From Myxococcales bacterium (GTDB lineage Bacteria > Myxococcota_A > Bradymonadia > UBA4248), in the NCBI GenBank assembly GCA_004554395.1, contig SFMP01000136.1, positions 1-14,036 on the forward strand: a stretch of DNA of 14,036 nucleotides. Reading direction: 5' to 3'. Under the pieces are notes generated by a model. It was given only the letters and a program-made list of their open reading frames with translations, had not been told where the DNA came from and did not search any database. Each line of letters starts with the position of its first letter. The first letter of the stretch is position 1. A program made the position numbers and the translations under genes. Below, in pieces: positions 1-6,768 of the stretch.

Positions 1-219
1 TATACCGAGCTCAGATTCGTCGTTCAACGCACCATTGACCAAATACACTTCGATAGGCCAGTCGATTCGATTGCCCGACACATCGACTGGCGTCATGCAT
101 TCGACGAGCTTGCCATTGCATCCTTCTCCGTTTTCGAGAAAAAAGATGACGCATACTTTTGGACAGTTTTTGTAATCGACACCCGACTTGAACGCTTCTA
201 AAAAACAGCAATGCGGCAT
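1..219 (-). CDS. Partial hypothetical protein running off the left edge
   Basis: On the minus strand one frame stays open from an ATG at 219 to the window edge (73 codons, no stop). It begins MPHCCFLEAFKSGVDYKNCP and ends ALNDESELGI. Its codons (GTC, GAC, TCG, CTC, ATC) match the confirmed genes here, which is the main reason to call it coding. No ribosome binding site precedes the ATG. A neighbouring frame starts at an ATG at 253 (MRPRMTFDYLFYAALLFF) and would join this one if the T6 run at 205-200 had slipped by one base, so the real N-terminus could lie at 253 with a frameshift. No family is recognised. The rest of the gene lies outside the window, so function cannot be stated. Confidence 0.4.
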   Translation of the reverse strand, partial: MPHCCFLEAFKSGVDYKNCPKVCVIFFLENGEGCNGKLVECMTPVDVSGNRIDWPIEVYLVNGALNDESELGI

Positions 220-298
220 AGAAAAGATAATCGAAGGTCATTCGTGGACGCATGAGCTATGTCATGCAGAAATACGCGCTTTCTAGAGAACTAATTTT

Positions 299-568
299 TT
301 ATTTTCTTATGAAATCTTTGATCGACAGCTGAATAGCCAACACAGCTTTGTCGTTGTACCAATCGTTTGCCATCTATGCGAGAAAATAATCGAGTTCGAG
401 GCACTCGTAGAGCGCGGGTTTGTCGATGGCTCACGCGAGTGCCTCGAAAGGGCACTTTGGTACTGGATAACTGAGAATAATCGAGAATTCCTTCGATTGA
501 GTGGGGATTATGTATTGGGAGGCAGGGACAATCGTGCTAATGCATATATGTCGGTGCATGTGCGCCAT
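299..568 (-). pseudogene. Possible decayed gene with two in-frame stops
   Basis: On the minus strand, from an ATG at 568 to a TAA at 301-299, one reading frame reads like protein but is interrupted by TGA (433-431) and TAG (376-374). The pieces between the stops (for example AIDKPALYECLELDYFLA and MANDWYNDKAVLAIQLSI) have the codon style of the intact genes nearby. A single base change at each stop would restore a 90-codon frame, as expected of a recently inactivated gene. Against this, the plus strand is open over the same stretch (about 288-599) in the codon-aligned complementary frame, but has no plausible start codon. I do not recognise the protein. It could also be two tiny genes or chance. 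Confidence 0.3.
395..448. repeat. 13-bp perfect inverted repeat
   Basis: TTCGAGGCACTCG (395-407) is the exact reverse complement of CGAGTGCCTCGAA (436-448), separated by 28 bases. No T-run follows on either strand, so it is not a standard terminator. It lies within the putative decayed gene, about 145 bases upstream of the peptide transporter. It could form a cruciform or RNA hairpin or bind a dimeric regulator, or be incidental. Confidence 0.45.
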
Positions 569-593
569 TTTTCATTTTTGGTAGGAATTGTCT

Positions 594-2126
594 ATGAGTG
601 AAGAATCAGTATCGGTAGGCTCGACGGTGAAATCGCTGTCGAGTTCATTCTGGGTCGCCAATATCATGGAGATCATCGAGCGAATGGCTTGGTATGGTTT
701 CTATGCGCTATCGTCGATCTATATGTGTGATGCCATATCGGATGGTGGTCTGGGTCTGACGTCGTCGGATCGCGGTATTATCCAAGGTGTCGTTTCGTTT
801 TTGATTTATTTGTTCCCGTTTGTGACGGGGGCATTGGGCGATCGATATGGCTATAAAAAGATGCTCCTCATCGCCTATTGCATTTTGGCGCCGTCGTATT
901 TGTTACTCGGGTTAGCCGACACGATGCCGACGTTTTTTGCGGCATTTTTGTGTGTCGGGATCGGGGCGTCGATATTTAAACCGCTCGTCGTCGGCACGGT
1001 CGGTCGATGTTCGGATGAAAAGAACGGGTCGCTCGCCTTTGGCATCTTTTACATGATGGTCAATATCGGTGGATTTGTGGGTCCTCTCGTCGCGACGACG
1101 TTGCGTAGCTATGGTTGGGAATACGTGTTCTATGCTTCGGCGGCATGGATCGCGCTCAACATTCCCATTTTATTGTTCTTTTATAAGGAGCCACCGCGCG
1201 ATAGCGCGGCGCAGGCGGCGAAATCGTTCAAACAAGTCATGCACGAAGTGCTCGAAGTCATTGGCAATGGGCGATTCTTTGTGACGTTTTTTGTGACACT
1301 CGTCATCTTCGTCATGGGTTGCAAATGGTTTCCTATCGGTGAAGTCTCGATCGTTGCCCTCGTCTGGGTACTCGTCAACATCGTTGCCGATTTCGTATTG
1401 CGCAAGACGGGGAACGAGACGTGGTGCATGCGGATTGGACATAAGCGATTCTTGCTCTTCTTGCTCCTATTGTCGAGCTTTTGGGTCGCCTATAACCAGC
1501 TATTCATCACGCTTCCGCTCTATATTGCCGATTCGATCGATACGAAGCCCGTGATGGATTGGCTCACGATGGTCGCTGGCGCACTAGGATTTGATACGGG
1601 TAGCGATGGCATGATCGCTCGGATTTTTATGGATAAAGATGGCGGTCTCAAGCCCGAACACTTCGTCAACGTCAATGCCGCTTGCATCATCTTGTTCCAA
1701 GTCATCGTTTCGATACTCAACGCCAAAATTAAGCCGCTCATTGCGATTATGGTGGGTATATTTTTGACGGCATTGAGCTTTGCGATGATCGGAATATTTG
1801 GCGCTAACCCGTGGCTCATCATCTTAGGTGTAGCGATATTTAGCTTCGGTGAGATGATGGCGTCGCCACGCGCCAAGGAATATACGGCGCATGCCGTTGC
1901 GCCGAAAGAAAAAGTCGGCATGTATATGGGCTACTACATGTGGAGCAATGCCCTTGGATCGCTCTTTGGCGGTTTGCTGTCGGGCGCACTCTATAAACAA
2001 ATTGCCCAAGATATGCACAATCCGACGATGATGTGGCTCGTGTTCGCTGGGCTTTCTGTGTTCTGCTGCTTCCTCATCTACATTTATCACGTGAGAGTCG
2101 GGCGTAGCGTTGAGGCTTCGGGATAG
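594..2126 (+). CDS. POT/PTR2-family proton-coupled peptide transporter
   Basis: Inner-membrane major-facilitator carrier predicted to import di- or tripeptides with protons. The 510-residue length fits the family. Near the N-terminus is the POT signature ExxERxxWYG (E26, E29, R30, W33, Y34, G35; usual form ExxERFxYYG), whose charged residues take part in proton coupling in characterised members. It is followed by the loop 2-3 motif LGDRYGYKK (81-89), a PTR2-like stretch GASIFKPLVVGTVGR (124-138) and FYMMVNIGGFVGP (152-164), which resembles the second PTR2 signature. About a dozen or more hydrophobic segments span the protein. Start: TTG at 588 is possible, but ATG at 594 has AGGA (583-586) seven bases upstream and is preferred. 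It appears to stand alone, with a hairpin 10 bases after the stop. Substrate is inferred from the family. Confidence 0.85.
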   Translation: MSEESVSVGSTVKSLSSSFWVANIMEIIERMAWYGFYALSSIYMCDAISDGGLGLTSSDRGIIQGVVSFLIYLFPFVTGALGDRYGYKKMLLIAYCILAPSYLLLGLADTMPTFFAAFLCVGIGASIFKPLVVGTVGRCSDEKNGSLAFGIFYMMVNIGGFVGPLVATTLRSYGWEYVFYASAAWIALNIPILLFFYKEPPRDSAAQAAKSFKQVMHEVLEVIGNGRFFVTFFVTLVIFVMGCKWFPIGEVSIVALVWVLVNIVADFVLRKTGNETWCMRIGHKRFLLFLLLLSSFWVAYNQLFITLPLYIADSIDTKPVMDWLTMVAGALGFDTGSDGMIARIFMDKDGGLKPEHFVNVNAACIILFQVIVSILNAKIKPLIAIMVGIFLTALSFAMIGIFGANPWLIILGVAIFSFGEMMASPRAKEYTAHAVAPKEKVGMYMGYYMWSNALGSLFGGLLSGALYKQIAQDMHNPTMMWLVFAGLSVFCCFLIYIYHVRVGRSVEASG

Positions 2127-2135
2127 ATATGGGCT

Positions 2136-2167
2136 GTCAAAGCGGGCTCGCAGGGGCTCGCTTTGAC
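2136..2167 (+). terminator. Hairpin after the peptide transporter gene
   Basis: GTCAAAGCG (2136-2144) pairs perfectly with CGCTTTGAC (2159-2167), and the stem can extend inward by a G-T pair and two G-C pairs around an 8-base loop. It begins 10 bases after the stop codon. What follows is A-rich rather than T-rich, so this is either a weak or Rho-assisted terminator or a 3'-end stabilising hairpin. Confidence 0.45.
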
Positions 2168-2204
2168 ATAAAAATGAGATTAGTCAAAAGTAGCGCGTTT
2201 TTTG

Positions 2205-2233
2205 TTGACAAGGGCATAGATGTCGATTATAAG
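2205..2233 (+). promoter_or_regulatory. Sigma70-type promoter of the tRNA-Cys pair
   Basis: A perfect -35 box TTGACA (2205-2210) is separated by exactly 17 bases from a -10 box TATAAG (2228-2233, five of six matches to TATAAT). A GC-containing discriminator (CGGTCTC) follows, and the first tRNA begins 14 bases after the -10 box, where a stable-RNA promoter would be expected. Confidence 0.85.
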
Positions 2234-2246
2234 CGGTCTCGTTGTT

Positions 2247-2317
2247 GGCGAGTTGGCCGAGAGGCTAGGCAGAGGACTGCAAATCCTTCTACAGCGGTTC
2301 GAATCCGTTACTCGCCT
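2247..2317 (+). tRNA. tRNA-Cys (GCA), copy 1
   Basis: Cloverleaf read directly: acceptor GGCGAGT (2247-2253) pairs with ACTCGCC (2310-2316); a short D arm GCC/GGC has GG in its loop; the anticodon stem AGGA/TCCT holds the loop CTGCAAA with anticodon GCA at 2279-2281; the T arm has loop TTCGAAT on a 5-bp stem. The unpaired base before the CCA position is T (U73), a known identity element of tRNA-Cys. CCA is not encoded. The 71-base length without CCA is normal for this type. Confidence 0.95.
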
Positions 2318-2324
2318 TTTCGAT

Positions 2325-2395
2325 GGCAAGTTGGCCGAGAGGCTAGGCAGAGGACTGCAAATCCTTCTACAGCGGTTCGAATCCGTTACTTGCCT
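2325..2395 (+). tRNA. tRNA-Cys (GCA), copy 2
   Basis: Second copy, 7 bases after the first, identical except for one acceptor-stem pair: GGCAAGT (2325-2331) with ACTTGCC (2388-2394) in place of GGCGAGT with ACTCGCC. Both sides of the pair changed (G-C to A-T), so the helix is kept and both copies look functional. Anticodon GCA is at 2357-2359, with U73 at 2395 and no encoded CCA. It is very probably co-transcribed with copy 1 from the promoter at 2205-2233 and ended by the terminator at 2400-2426. Confidence 0.95.
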
Positions 2396-2399
2396 TTTG

Positions 2400-2426
2400 G
2401 GCTCTCGAAAGAGAGCCTTTTTTTTT
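2400..2426 (+). terminator. Rho-independent terminator of the tRNA-Cys operon
   Basis: Seven-pair stem GGCTCTC (2400-2406) / GAGAGCC (2411-2417) closed by a GAAA tetraloop and followed at once by nine T (2418-2426). It starts 5 bases after the second tRNA. Confidence 0.93.
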
Positions 2427-2434
2427 GTCATGTT

Positions 2435-3385
2435 ATGCACCGACCGCCTAAACACCACCGCTTGCGCGTAGCCATCAACCGCGAGGGGGTATTGTTCGTG
2501 TTTTTTTGGCTAGCGCTTGGCGCGGCGGCGATATATTCGGGCAATGCAGGACTGATGATCTTATTTTGCATGCTGACTGCGGCGTTTGCCTTGGTGAGTG
2601 CATTGGCGCATCGGAATATGCAGCCGCTAGAAGTCGTTCGGCGATTCCCCGAAGACATCTTTGCACAACGCAATGCACATATCGACGTGTTGATGACAAA
2701 TCGCTCGGCGATTCCAGTCTATGGATTGCATTTGTACGAGAGATTCGACGATGCGCATTGCATCGGACCGATTTATGTGGCGCGTTTAGCGCCGGGAGAA
2801 ACGGCGAGAGCTCGGTATATGTGCATCTTCGACGCGCGTGGCGTTGCGCAGTTTTCGACATTTGAGGTGCGATCGAGGTTCCCTGTGCCCATCTTCGAAT
2901 GGCGGCAAACGATCGAGGCTAGCGATATGGCTCGCGTTTATCCGCGATATGAGCCAGGAACAGATTTGATCGCATTTTGCGAAGAAGAAAGCACTGCGCC
3001 CCCCCCTACGGATCGCCCGAGGTTCCAAACCGAAATGCATACGATAGCCGAATTGCGCCACGGTCGGCGGCGCGGTCGCATTTTGTGGAAATTATCGGCA
3101 AAAAAAGGCAAAATATACGAAGATATTCCGATTCGGAACAAGCGCCATGCCCAGACGTCGCATATCGTCGTCGAGCCGGCAAGAGGTCGGTCGCGCGTCG
3201 AATACGAACGCGAGATCGCCCAAGTGGCGACGTTTTGCACGCAACATGCGTGCGATGGGCGTTTGGGGAGCGTTCGACTCGGCACGACAGTCTATCGATT
3301 TGGGGCGTCGCACGATCAATGGCGTAGGTTGCTCAACGCATTGAGCGAGTTTGATCTGGCCACCGACCTCGCCACTAGCCCATGA
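2435..3385 (+). CDS. DUF58-domain membrane-anchored protein
   Basis: A 316-residue DUF58 protein. The N-terminus has the family's Arg/Glu-Gly lead-in (RVAINREG, 11-18) and two membrane helices (about 17-34 and 37-56). A beta-rich region follows, then the DUF58 core ELRHGRRRGRILWKLSAKKG (206-225), a variant of the usual REYxxGDxxRxIxWKxSAR pattern in which the GDD part is replaced by basic residues. DUF58 proteins are usually paired with MoxR ATPases and vWA proteins; none is here, and the molecular role of the family is poorly known. The open frame extends back to 2129, but that part would translate the two tRNAs and the terminator, so it is rejected. ATG at 2435 keeps the conserved N-terminus but lacks a ribosome binding site. 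GTG at 2498 has GAGGGG eight bases upstream but would lose the lead-in motif. A C8 run lies at 2999-3006. Confidence 0.75.
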   Translation: MHRPPKHHRLRVAINREGVLFVFFWLALGAAAIYSGNAGLMILFCMLTAAFALVSALAHRNMQPLEVVRRFPEDIFAQRNAHIDVLMTNRSAIPVYGLHLYERFDDAHCIGPIYVARLAPGETARARYMCIFDARGVAQFSTFEVRSRFPVPIFEWRQTIEASDMARVYPRYEPGTDLIAFCEEESTAPPPTDRPRFQTEMHTIAELRHGRRRGRILWKLSAKKGKIYEDIPIRNKRHAQTSHIVVEPARGRSRVEYEREIAQVATFCTQHACDGRLGSVRLGTTVYRFGASHDQWRRLLNALSEFDLATDLATSP

Positions 3386-3442
3386 CCTCCCCAGCCCTTT
3401 CCATCCATATCGATCAGCCATAAGCTAAAAGGAGATAATCGC

Positions 3443-4648
3443 ATGACCCCCGAGATGATAAGGGAATTTGAAAAAGCAGGAAAAGCCATCGCCAAGTTGC
3501 GCGGAGGCGAAATATTATTCGACGATGAGCCTGGTAAGATGCATTTTGTATATCTTGCAATGAATAAAGACGAAGAAAGTCTCGATCGCGCGATATCGGA
3601 GATCGTGGCTTGCGATGAGGGTATGCGCCATATCGTGCGAACGCTCAACAACGTGAAGACGATTGCGCACGAGGGGGCATCGTGTTTTTGCAAATGCCTA
3701 TATCGAGCGATGGAACCGACGTTCGAAGATGCCGGAGTTCGATTGCAAAAGTGGATTCAGATCGTCGATTCGGTGTCGCCTCTGCTTCGGACCGATTTGG
3801 GATGGATATCGGAAAAGTCGAAGCAATACCTCGAAGATAGAGCGTTTTCGAGTGCGCAGAAGATGGATATTTGGCTACATTGGTGCGGGGCAATGTTGCG
3901 ATCGAACAATTTGAGTGGCGTCTTCGTCGATACAGTGGGAGCAACGCGCCCGAAAGATTTGAATCGCGCGGCAATTCATCAGCTCAAGCAGATGTTGCAA
4001 GACACATCGATGCGCTGGGATTTGAAGTCGGGGGCGCTGTATTTGTTATTGGGAAATCAGCTCATATCGCTCGATACGGCGCAATCGTTTGTCGAAGAAG
4101 CGTATGCTGGGTTTCCTCTCGATGCGCTCGAAGGCGTCGAAACGCTCGCCATTGCCATCGAACACGATGCTGCGCTTTGCGCCGAAGCCGATGCAATTCA
4201 CGAAAAGCTCGCGCAACTCCGCCGCGAAGGGCTCGTGCTCAAAGATATGAAACGCGATGACTTGTTCGAAGCGTCGTGCGCAGTCTTCGAAAAACTCAGC
4301 GATATCGAAAAGAAACCCGTCGAAATCGCCATGCACCTCTTCGATTGGAATAAGCGCGAGCGATTAATCGTGTCGGCGTTTATCGACGAAACGCGCAAAG
4401 CCGATTGGATTCGGATCGCGTCTAAAGTTCCCGAAAACCTTCACAAACTCGCTTTTTTGTTCTTCGAACATTTCGATGCGACGCATCCAATATTGCGCCA
4501 ATTTGCCATCGATATCGTCGGAGCCCTCGTCGACAATTGCAACGTCGACGCCCTGCGCGCCGAACGACTGATCGCCCTTTGCACCGACGGCGACGACGAG
4601 GCACTCGCTGGCGAAGCAAGGCATTGGGCCGATATGTTGCGCGATTAG
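3443..4648 (+). CDS. Hypothetical protein, 401 aa, mostly helical
   Basis: I do not recognise a family. The start is clear: AAGGAG (3429-3434) lies eight bases before the ATG. The protein has no signal peptide or membrane segment and should be cytoplasmic. It looks almost wholly alpha-helical, with repeated amphipathic stretches (for example near 105-150, 170-205 and 320-375), which could reflect a HEAT-like or similar helical-repeat architecture; this is inference. Unusual local features are a cysteine-rich patch CFCKC (81-85) and several Cys/Trp residues in the middle. Codon usage matches the neighbours. It lies 57 bases after the DUF58 gene and 12 bases before the small membrane protein gene, so all three probably form one operon and may act together at the membrane. 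Confidence 0.7.
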   Translation: MTPEMIREFEKAGKAIAKLRGGEILFDDEPGKMHFVYLAMNKDEESLDRAISEIVACDEGMRHIVRTLNNVKTIAHEGASCFCKCLYRAMEPTFEDAGVRLQKWIQIVDSVSPLLRTDLGWISEKSKQYLEDRAFSSAQKMDIWLHWCGAMLRSNNLSGVFVDTVGATRPKDLNRAAIHQLKQMLQDTSMRWDLKSGALYLLLGNQLISLDTAQSFVEEAYAGFPLDALEGVETLAIAIEHDAALCAEADAIHEKLAQLRREGLVLKDMKRDDLFEASCAVFEKLSDIEKKPVEIAMHLFDWNKRERLIVSAFIDETRKADWIRIASKVPENLHKLAFLFFEHFDATHPILRQFAIDIVGALVDNCNVDALRAERLIALCTDGDDEALAGEARHWADMLRD

Positions 4649-4660
4649 GAGAGGATTGTG

Positions 4661-4918
4661 ATGGGGATCATGATACTCATCCAGAAGGCGGCCATTTTGT
4701 TTTTGATCGCTGCGTCGATGGTGAGCACGCTCATTATGGCGGCGGTCTTTAAGTGGCGCGCCATTTTGCCCAAATCGAAATCGGGAAAGGGGGTATTCTC
4801 GATGGTGAGCTTTTTCTTTTTCGTCGTCTTCTACACGCTCATATTGGGTTATGTGCACAATTTTTGGGTGTTTTCGTTCGAGATCATCGATGCGTTGCCC
4901 GTCGCTCAAGGGCGTTAG
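4661..4918 (+). CDS. Small two-helix membrane protein, 85 aa
   Basis: A short integral membrane protein of unknown function. Two hydrophobic helices (about 5-29 and 45-66) are joined by a basic loop PKSKSGKG, which suggests the loop faces the cytoplasm. The second helix is very aromatic (FFFFVVFYTLI). The gene begins 12 bases after the 401-residue protein gene. The ribosome binding site AGGAGAGGA (4647-4655) overlaps the upstream stop codon, a sign of coupled translation. GTG at 4658 directly precedes the ATG at 4661, so either could serve as start. It ends 17 bases from the end of the convergent minus-strand operon; no terminator is visible between them. Confidence 0.65.
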   Translation: MGIMILIQKAAILFLIAASMVSTLIMAAVFKWRAILPKSKSGKGVFSMVSFFFFVVFYTLILGYVHNFWVFSFEIIDALPVAQGR

Positions 4919-4935
4919 ATTTTGAACGAGAAACG

Positions 4936-5316
4936 CTAAAAATAGATATCCATTTGGGCGTTGTCTTTGGGGATTACGACGGATTTTGAGACGGCCGTCT
5001 TTTGCCCTTTGGCATCGGTATAGGTGCCTGTGATGGTGTATTGACCGGCGGGGAGTTCGAGGTCGAACGATGGAGCTGTTGGGTAGTCGATAGACTTTTG
5101 CATCGAGATGCGGTGGGTTTTGGCTTCGTTTTCGATGTTCAGACTGAGGGAGACAGGGGGAGAGGCGAGTTTGCCGTGATGGAACGTCATGGAGATGTCG
5201 AACTTGCGCGAGAGCTCCCAGAAGTGCAAGGCGCCAGTGGCGGCGATGACGATGATGAGCGTGCCGAGGATGCGGCGGATGCGCGATCGCATGTTTGGCG
5301 TGGAGGCTTGATTCAT
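4936..5316 (-). CDS. Small membrane-anchored protein with beta-rich outer domain
   Basis: A 126-residue protein of unrecognised family. A basic N-terminal stretch (RSRIRR, 10-15) is followed by one membrane helix (about 16-33), then a beta-rich domain on the far side of the membrane that includes LELPAGQYTITGTYTDAKG (86-104), reminiscent of small beta-sandwich domains such as PEGA or carboxypeptidase-regulatory-like folds. That resemblance is only visual. The start ATG (5316-5314) overlaps the stop of the metallophosphoesterase gene as ATGA, which fixes the start and implies coupled translation. A longer reading of the same frame, to 5400, lies inside the upstream gene and is rejected. It is the last gene of the panD operon; no terminator is seen after it. 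Confidence 0.7.
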   Translation of the reverse strand: MNQASTPNMRSRIRRILGTLIIVIAATGALHFWELSRKFDISMTFHHGKLASPPVSLSLNIENEAKTHRISMQKSIDYPTAPSFDLELPAGQYTITGTYTDAKGQKTAVSKSVVIPKDNAQMDIYF

Positions 5317-6236
5317 GGGATGTCTCCGATGGGGAGTGATTTGAAATCGCTGGGGGTGACATGGCGCCATGGCTTGTAGTGGCCGTCTTCGTAGCGCCAA
5401 GTGGCGACGTCGACGAGGCGTTTGTCTTCGATGGTGTAGATGTTGAATTTTCCGGCGCGATTGTCGCGCTTAAAGTGCGATACGCTACACGAACCGGCTT
5501 CGGAGATGAGTGTATTGCCGACTTTGAATTGAGAAAAATCGTGGTTATGCCCGTGTAGAACGAGATCGACGCCGCCATTTTGGCAAATGTCGAGGAATTG
5601 CTTTCGATCGTCGAGGCAACGGAGGGATTCGCCGGGGGCTTTGACGACGCGCACGATATGGTGGTGGAGCAGGGCGATTTTATAGCACGAGGCGATTTCG
5701 CGACGAGCGAGGAGTGTGGCTAGGTCGTCGCATTGATGAGTGCCGAGACGCCCGGCGGCGACGAACCACGGGCGCGGTTGAGCCGAATTGAGTGCGATGA
5801 AACAGACATCGTCGCGAATTTGCGCAAAGGGCCAAAGGTTGTTGCCGCATAAAATGCAATCGCCTTGGGCACTTCGATCGTCGCCATAGACGTAATGACA
5901 GAATCGGTCGCAACGAGCGCTTTCGCGCGTATAGAAATCGTGATTGCCAGGGACGATCGTGCGGTGTGCCGCATCGAAATAACCGTCGAGCGTGTCCATG
6001 ACGGCTTTGAATTCGCTTGGTAGAGCGAGGTTTGTGAGATCGCCCGTGACGACGAGGTGATCGACGCCCGAGGCACGCATGGCGTCGAGTGCGTCGATGA
6101 CGGCTTGTTTTGTATGTTTTTTGGCGCGCCCGGCGACGAGATTAAAACCGCCCGTGAGGCGTTTATTGAAGAAGTCGCGAATGCGCGCGCCCGATAGGTC
6201 GAGCCAATGGAGATCGCTAATGTGGCCTATTTTCAT
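5313..6236 (-). CDS. Metallophosphoesterase (calcineurin-like)
   Basis: A 307-residue metal-dependent phosphoesterase of the calcineurin-like superfamily, with all five family blocks in order: SDLH (7-10; metal ligands D8, H10), GDLTN (65-69; D66), GNHD (97-100; N98, H99), LLHHH (189-193) and LHGHNH (227-232). These build a two-metal site that hydrolyses phosphomonoesters or diesters. The class is similar to cyclic-nucleotide and UDP-diacylglucosamine-type esterases, but the substrate cannot be read from sequence. No signal peptide, so it is cytoplasmic. The start ATG (6236-6234) overlaps the panD stop as ATGA. The frame extends further upstream (to 6362) but that part is basic low-complexity shadow of panD and is excluded. 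Its stop overlaps the next gene's start in the same way. Confidence 0.9.
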   Translation of the reverse strand: MKIGHISDLHWLDLSGARIRDFFNKRLTGGFNLVAGRAKKHTKQAVIDALDAMRASGVDHLVVTGDLTNLALPSEFKAVMDTLDGYFDAAHRTIVPGNHDFYTRESARCDRFCHYVYGDDRSAQGDCILCGNNLWPFAQIRDDVCFIALNSAQPRPWFVAAGRLGTHQCDDLATLLARREIASCYKIALLHHHIVRVVKAPGESLRCLDDRKQFLDICQNGGVDLVLHGHNHDFSQFKVGNTLISEAGSCSVSHFKRDNRAGKFNIYTIEDKRLVDVATWRYEDGHYKPWRHVTPSDFKSLPIGDIP

Positions 6237-6586
6237 GGAAGTGGTGCTATTTCTACGTTTTGGTCGTCGACGAGGACGACGATGGGTTCGTGCTCGGCGG
6301 CTTGGTTTTCGTCGATCATCGCGTATGTGGCGATGATGACTTTGTCGCCGGGTTGGACGCATCGCGCCGCGGCGCCGTTGAGCGTGATTTCGCCAGGGGC
6401 GCCATAGATGACATAGGTCGAGAGGCGTGCGCCGTTGGTGACGTTATAGATATCGACGCGTTCCCAAGGGACGATATGGGCGCGGCGGCACAAATCGGCA
6501 TCGATCGAAATCGACCCTTGGTAGTTGAGGTTGGCACAAGTCACCGTCGCGCGGTGAATCTTCGATTTTAGGAGTGTTAATAACAT
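6233..6586 (-). CDS. panD: Aspartate 1-decarboxylase (pyruvoyl enzyme)
   Basis: Makes beta-alanine from L-aspartate, a precursor of pantothenate and coenzyme A. The 117 residues fit the family (about 115-140) and align without gaps over the key part with E. coli PanD: K9, H11, R12 near the start; the self-cleavage site Gly24-Ser25 within NYQGSISID, where Ser25 becomes the pyruvoyl cofactor; NVTNGARLSTY (48-58) with R54, T57 and Y58; and the GAAARC segment in the usual NGAAAxC position. The proenzyme splits into a short beta chain and an alpha chain. No strong ribosome binding site precedes the ATG, but homology places the start there. It heads a three-gene minus-strand operon joined by ATGA overlaps. 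No other pantothenate genes are present. Confidence 0.96.
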   Translation of the reverse strand: MLLTLLKSKIHRATVTCANLNYQGSISIDADLCRRAHIVPWERVDIYNVTNGARLSTYVIYGAPGEITLNGAAARCVQPGDKVIIATYAMIDENQAAEHEPIVVLVDDQNVEIAPLP

Positions 6587-6705
6587 AGATTTATCACATC
6601 AAACACAAAGTATCGACAAAGCGCCCGAGCAAGCAACGCCCGAGGCGTGCGCACTTTAGAACGAGATCGGCGCATTTGCAAGTCATAGGCATGGGGCGGG
6701 TACAC

Positions 6706-6738
6706 AAAAAAAGCTACGCCTTTTGCAAGGCGTAGCTT
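6706..6738 (-). terminator. Rho-independent terminator of the Cys-rich lipoprotein gene
   Basis: A perfect 12-bp palindrome AAGCTACGCCTT / AAGGCGTAGCTT (6711-6722 and 6727-6738) with a 4-base loop. On the minus strand it is followed by a T-run (complement of the A-run 6706-6712). It starts about 30 bases after the stop codon at 6769, so it separates this gene from the panD operon. Confidence 0.92.
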
Positions 6739-6768
6739 AGAACGAATGAGATGAGCTAACGACGAAGA

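Noticed and set aside
2129..2434. N-terminal extension of the DUF58 reading frame, and other frames over 2180-2471 encoding repeated peptides
   Set aside because: The extension translates the two tRNA-Cys genes and their terminator; the peptide repeat is just the tRNA duplication.
4919..4935. Bidirectional terminator between the convergent operons
   Set aside because: Only 17 bases, with no stem or T-run.
4364..5578. Long minus-strand frame (404 codons) with Arg/His/Pro-rich product
   Set aside because: It overlaps five better-supported genes, has shadow-like composition and no family features.
6587..6620. Promoter for panD (TTGTCG ... GATAAA on the minus strand)
   Set aside because: Weak boxes that would place the transcript start almost on the ATG; not strong enough to annotate.
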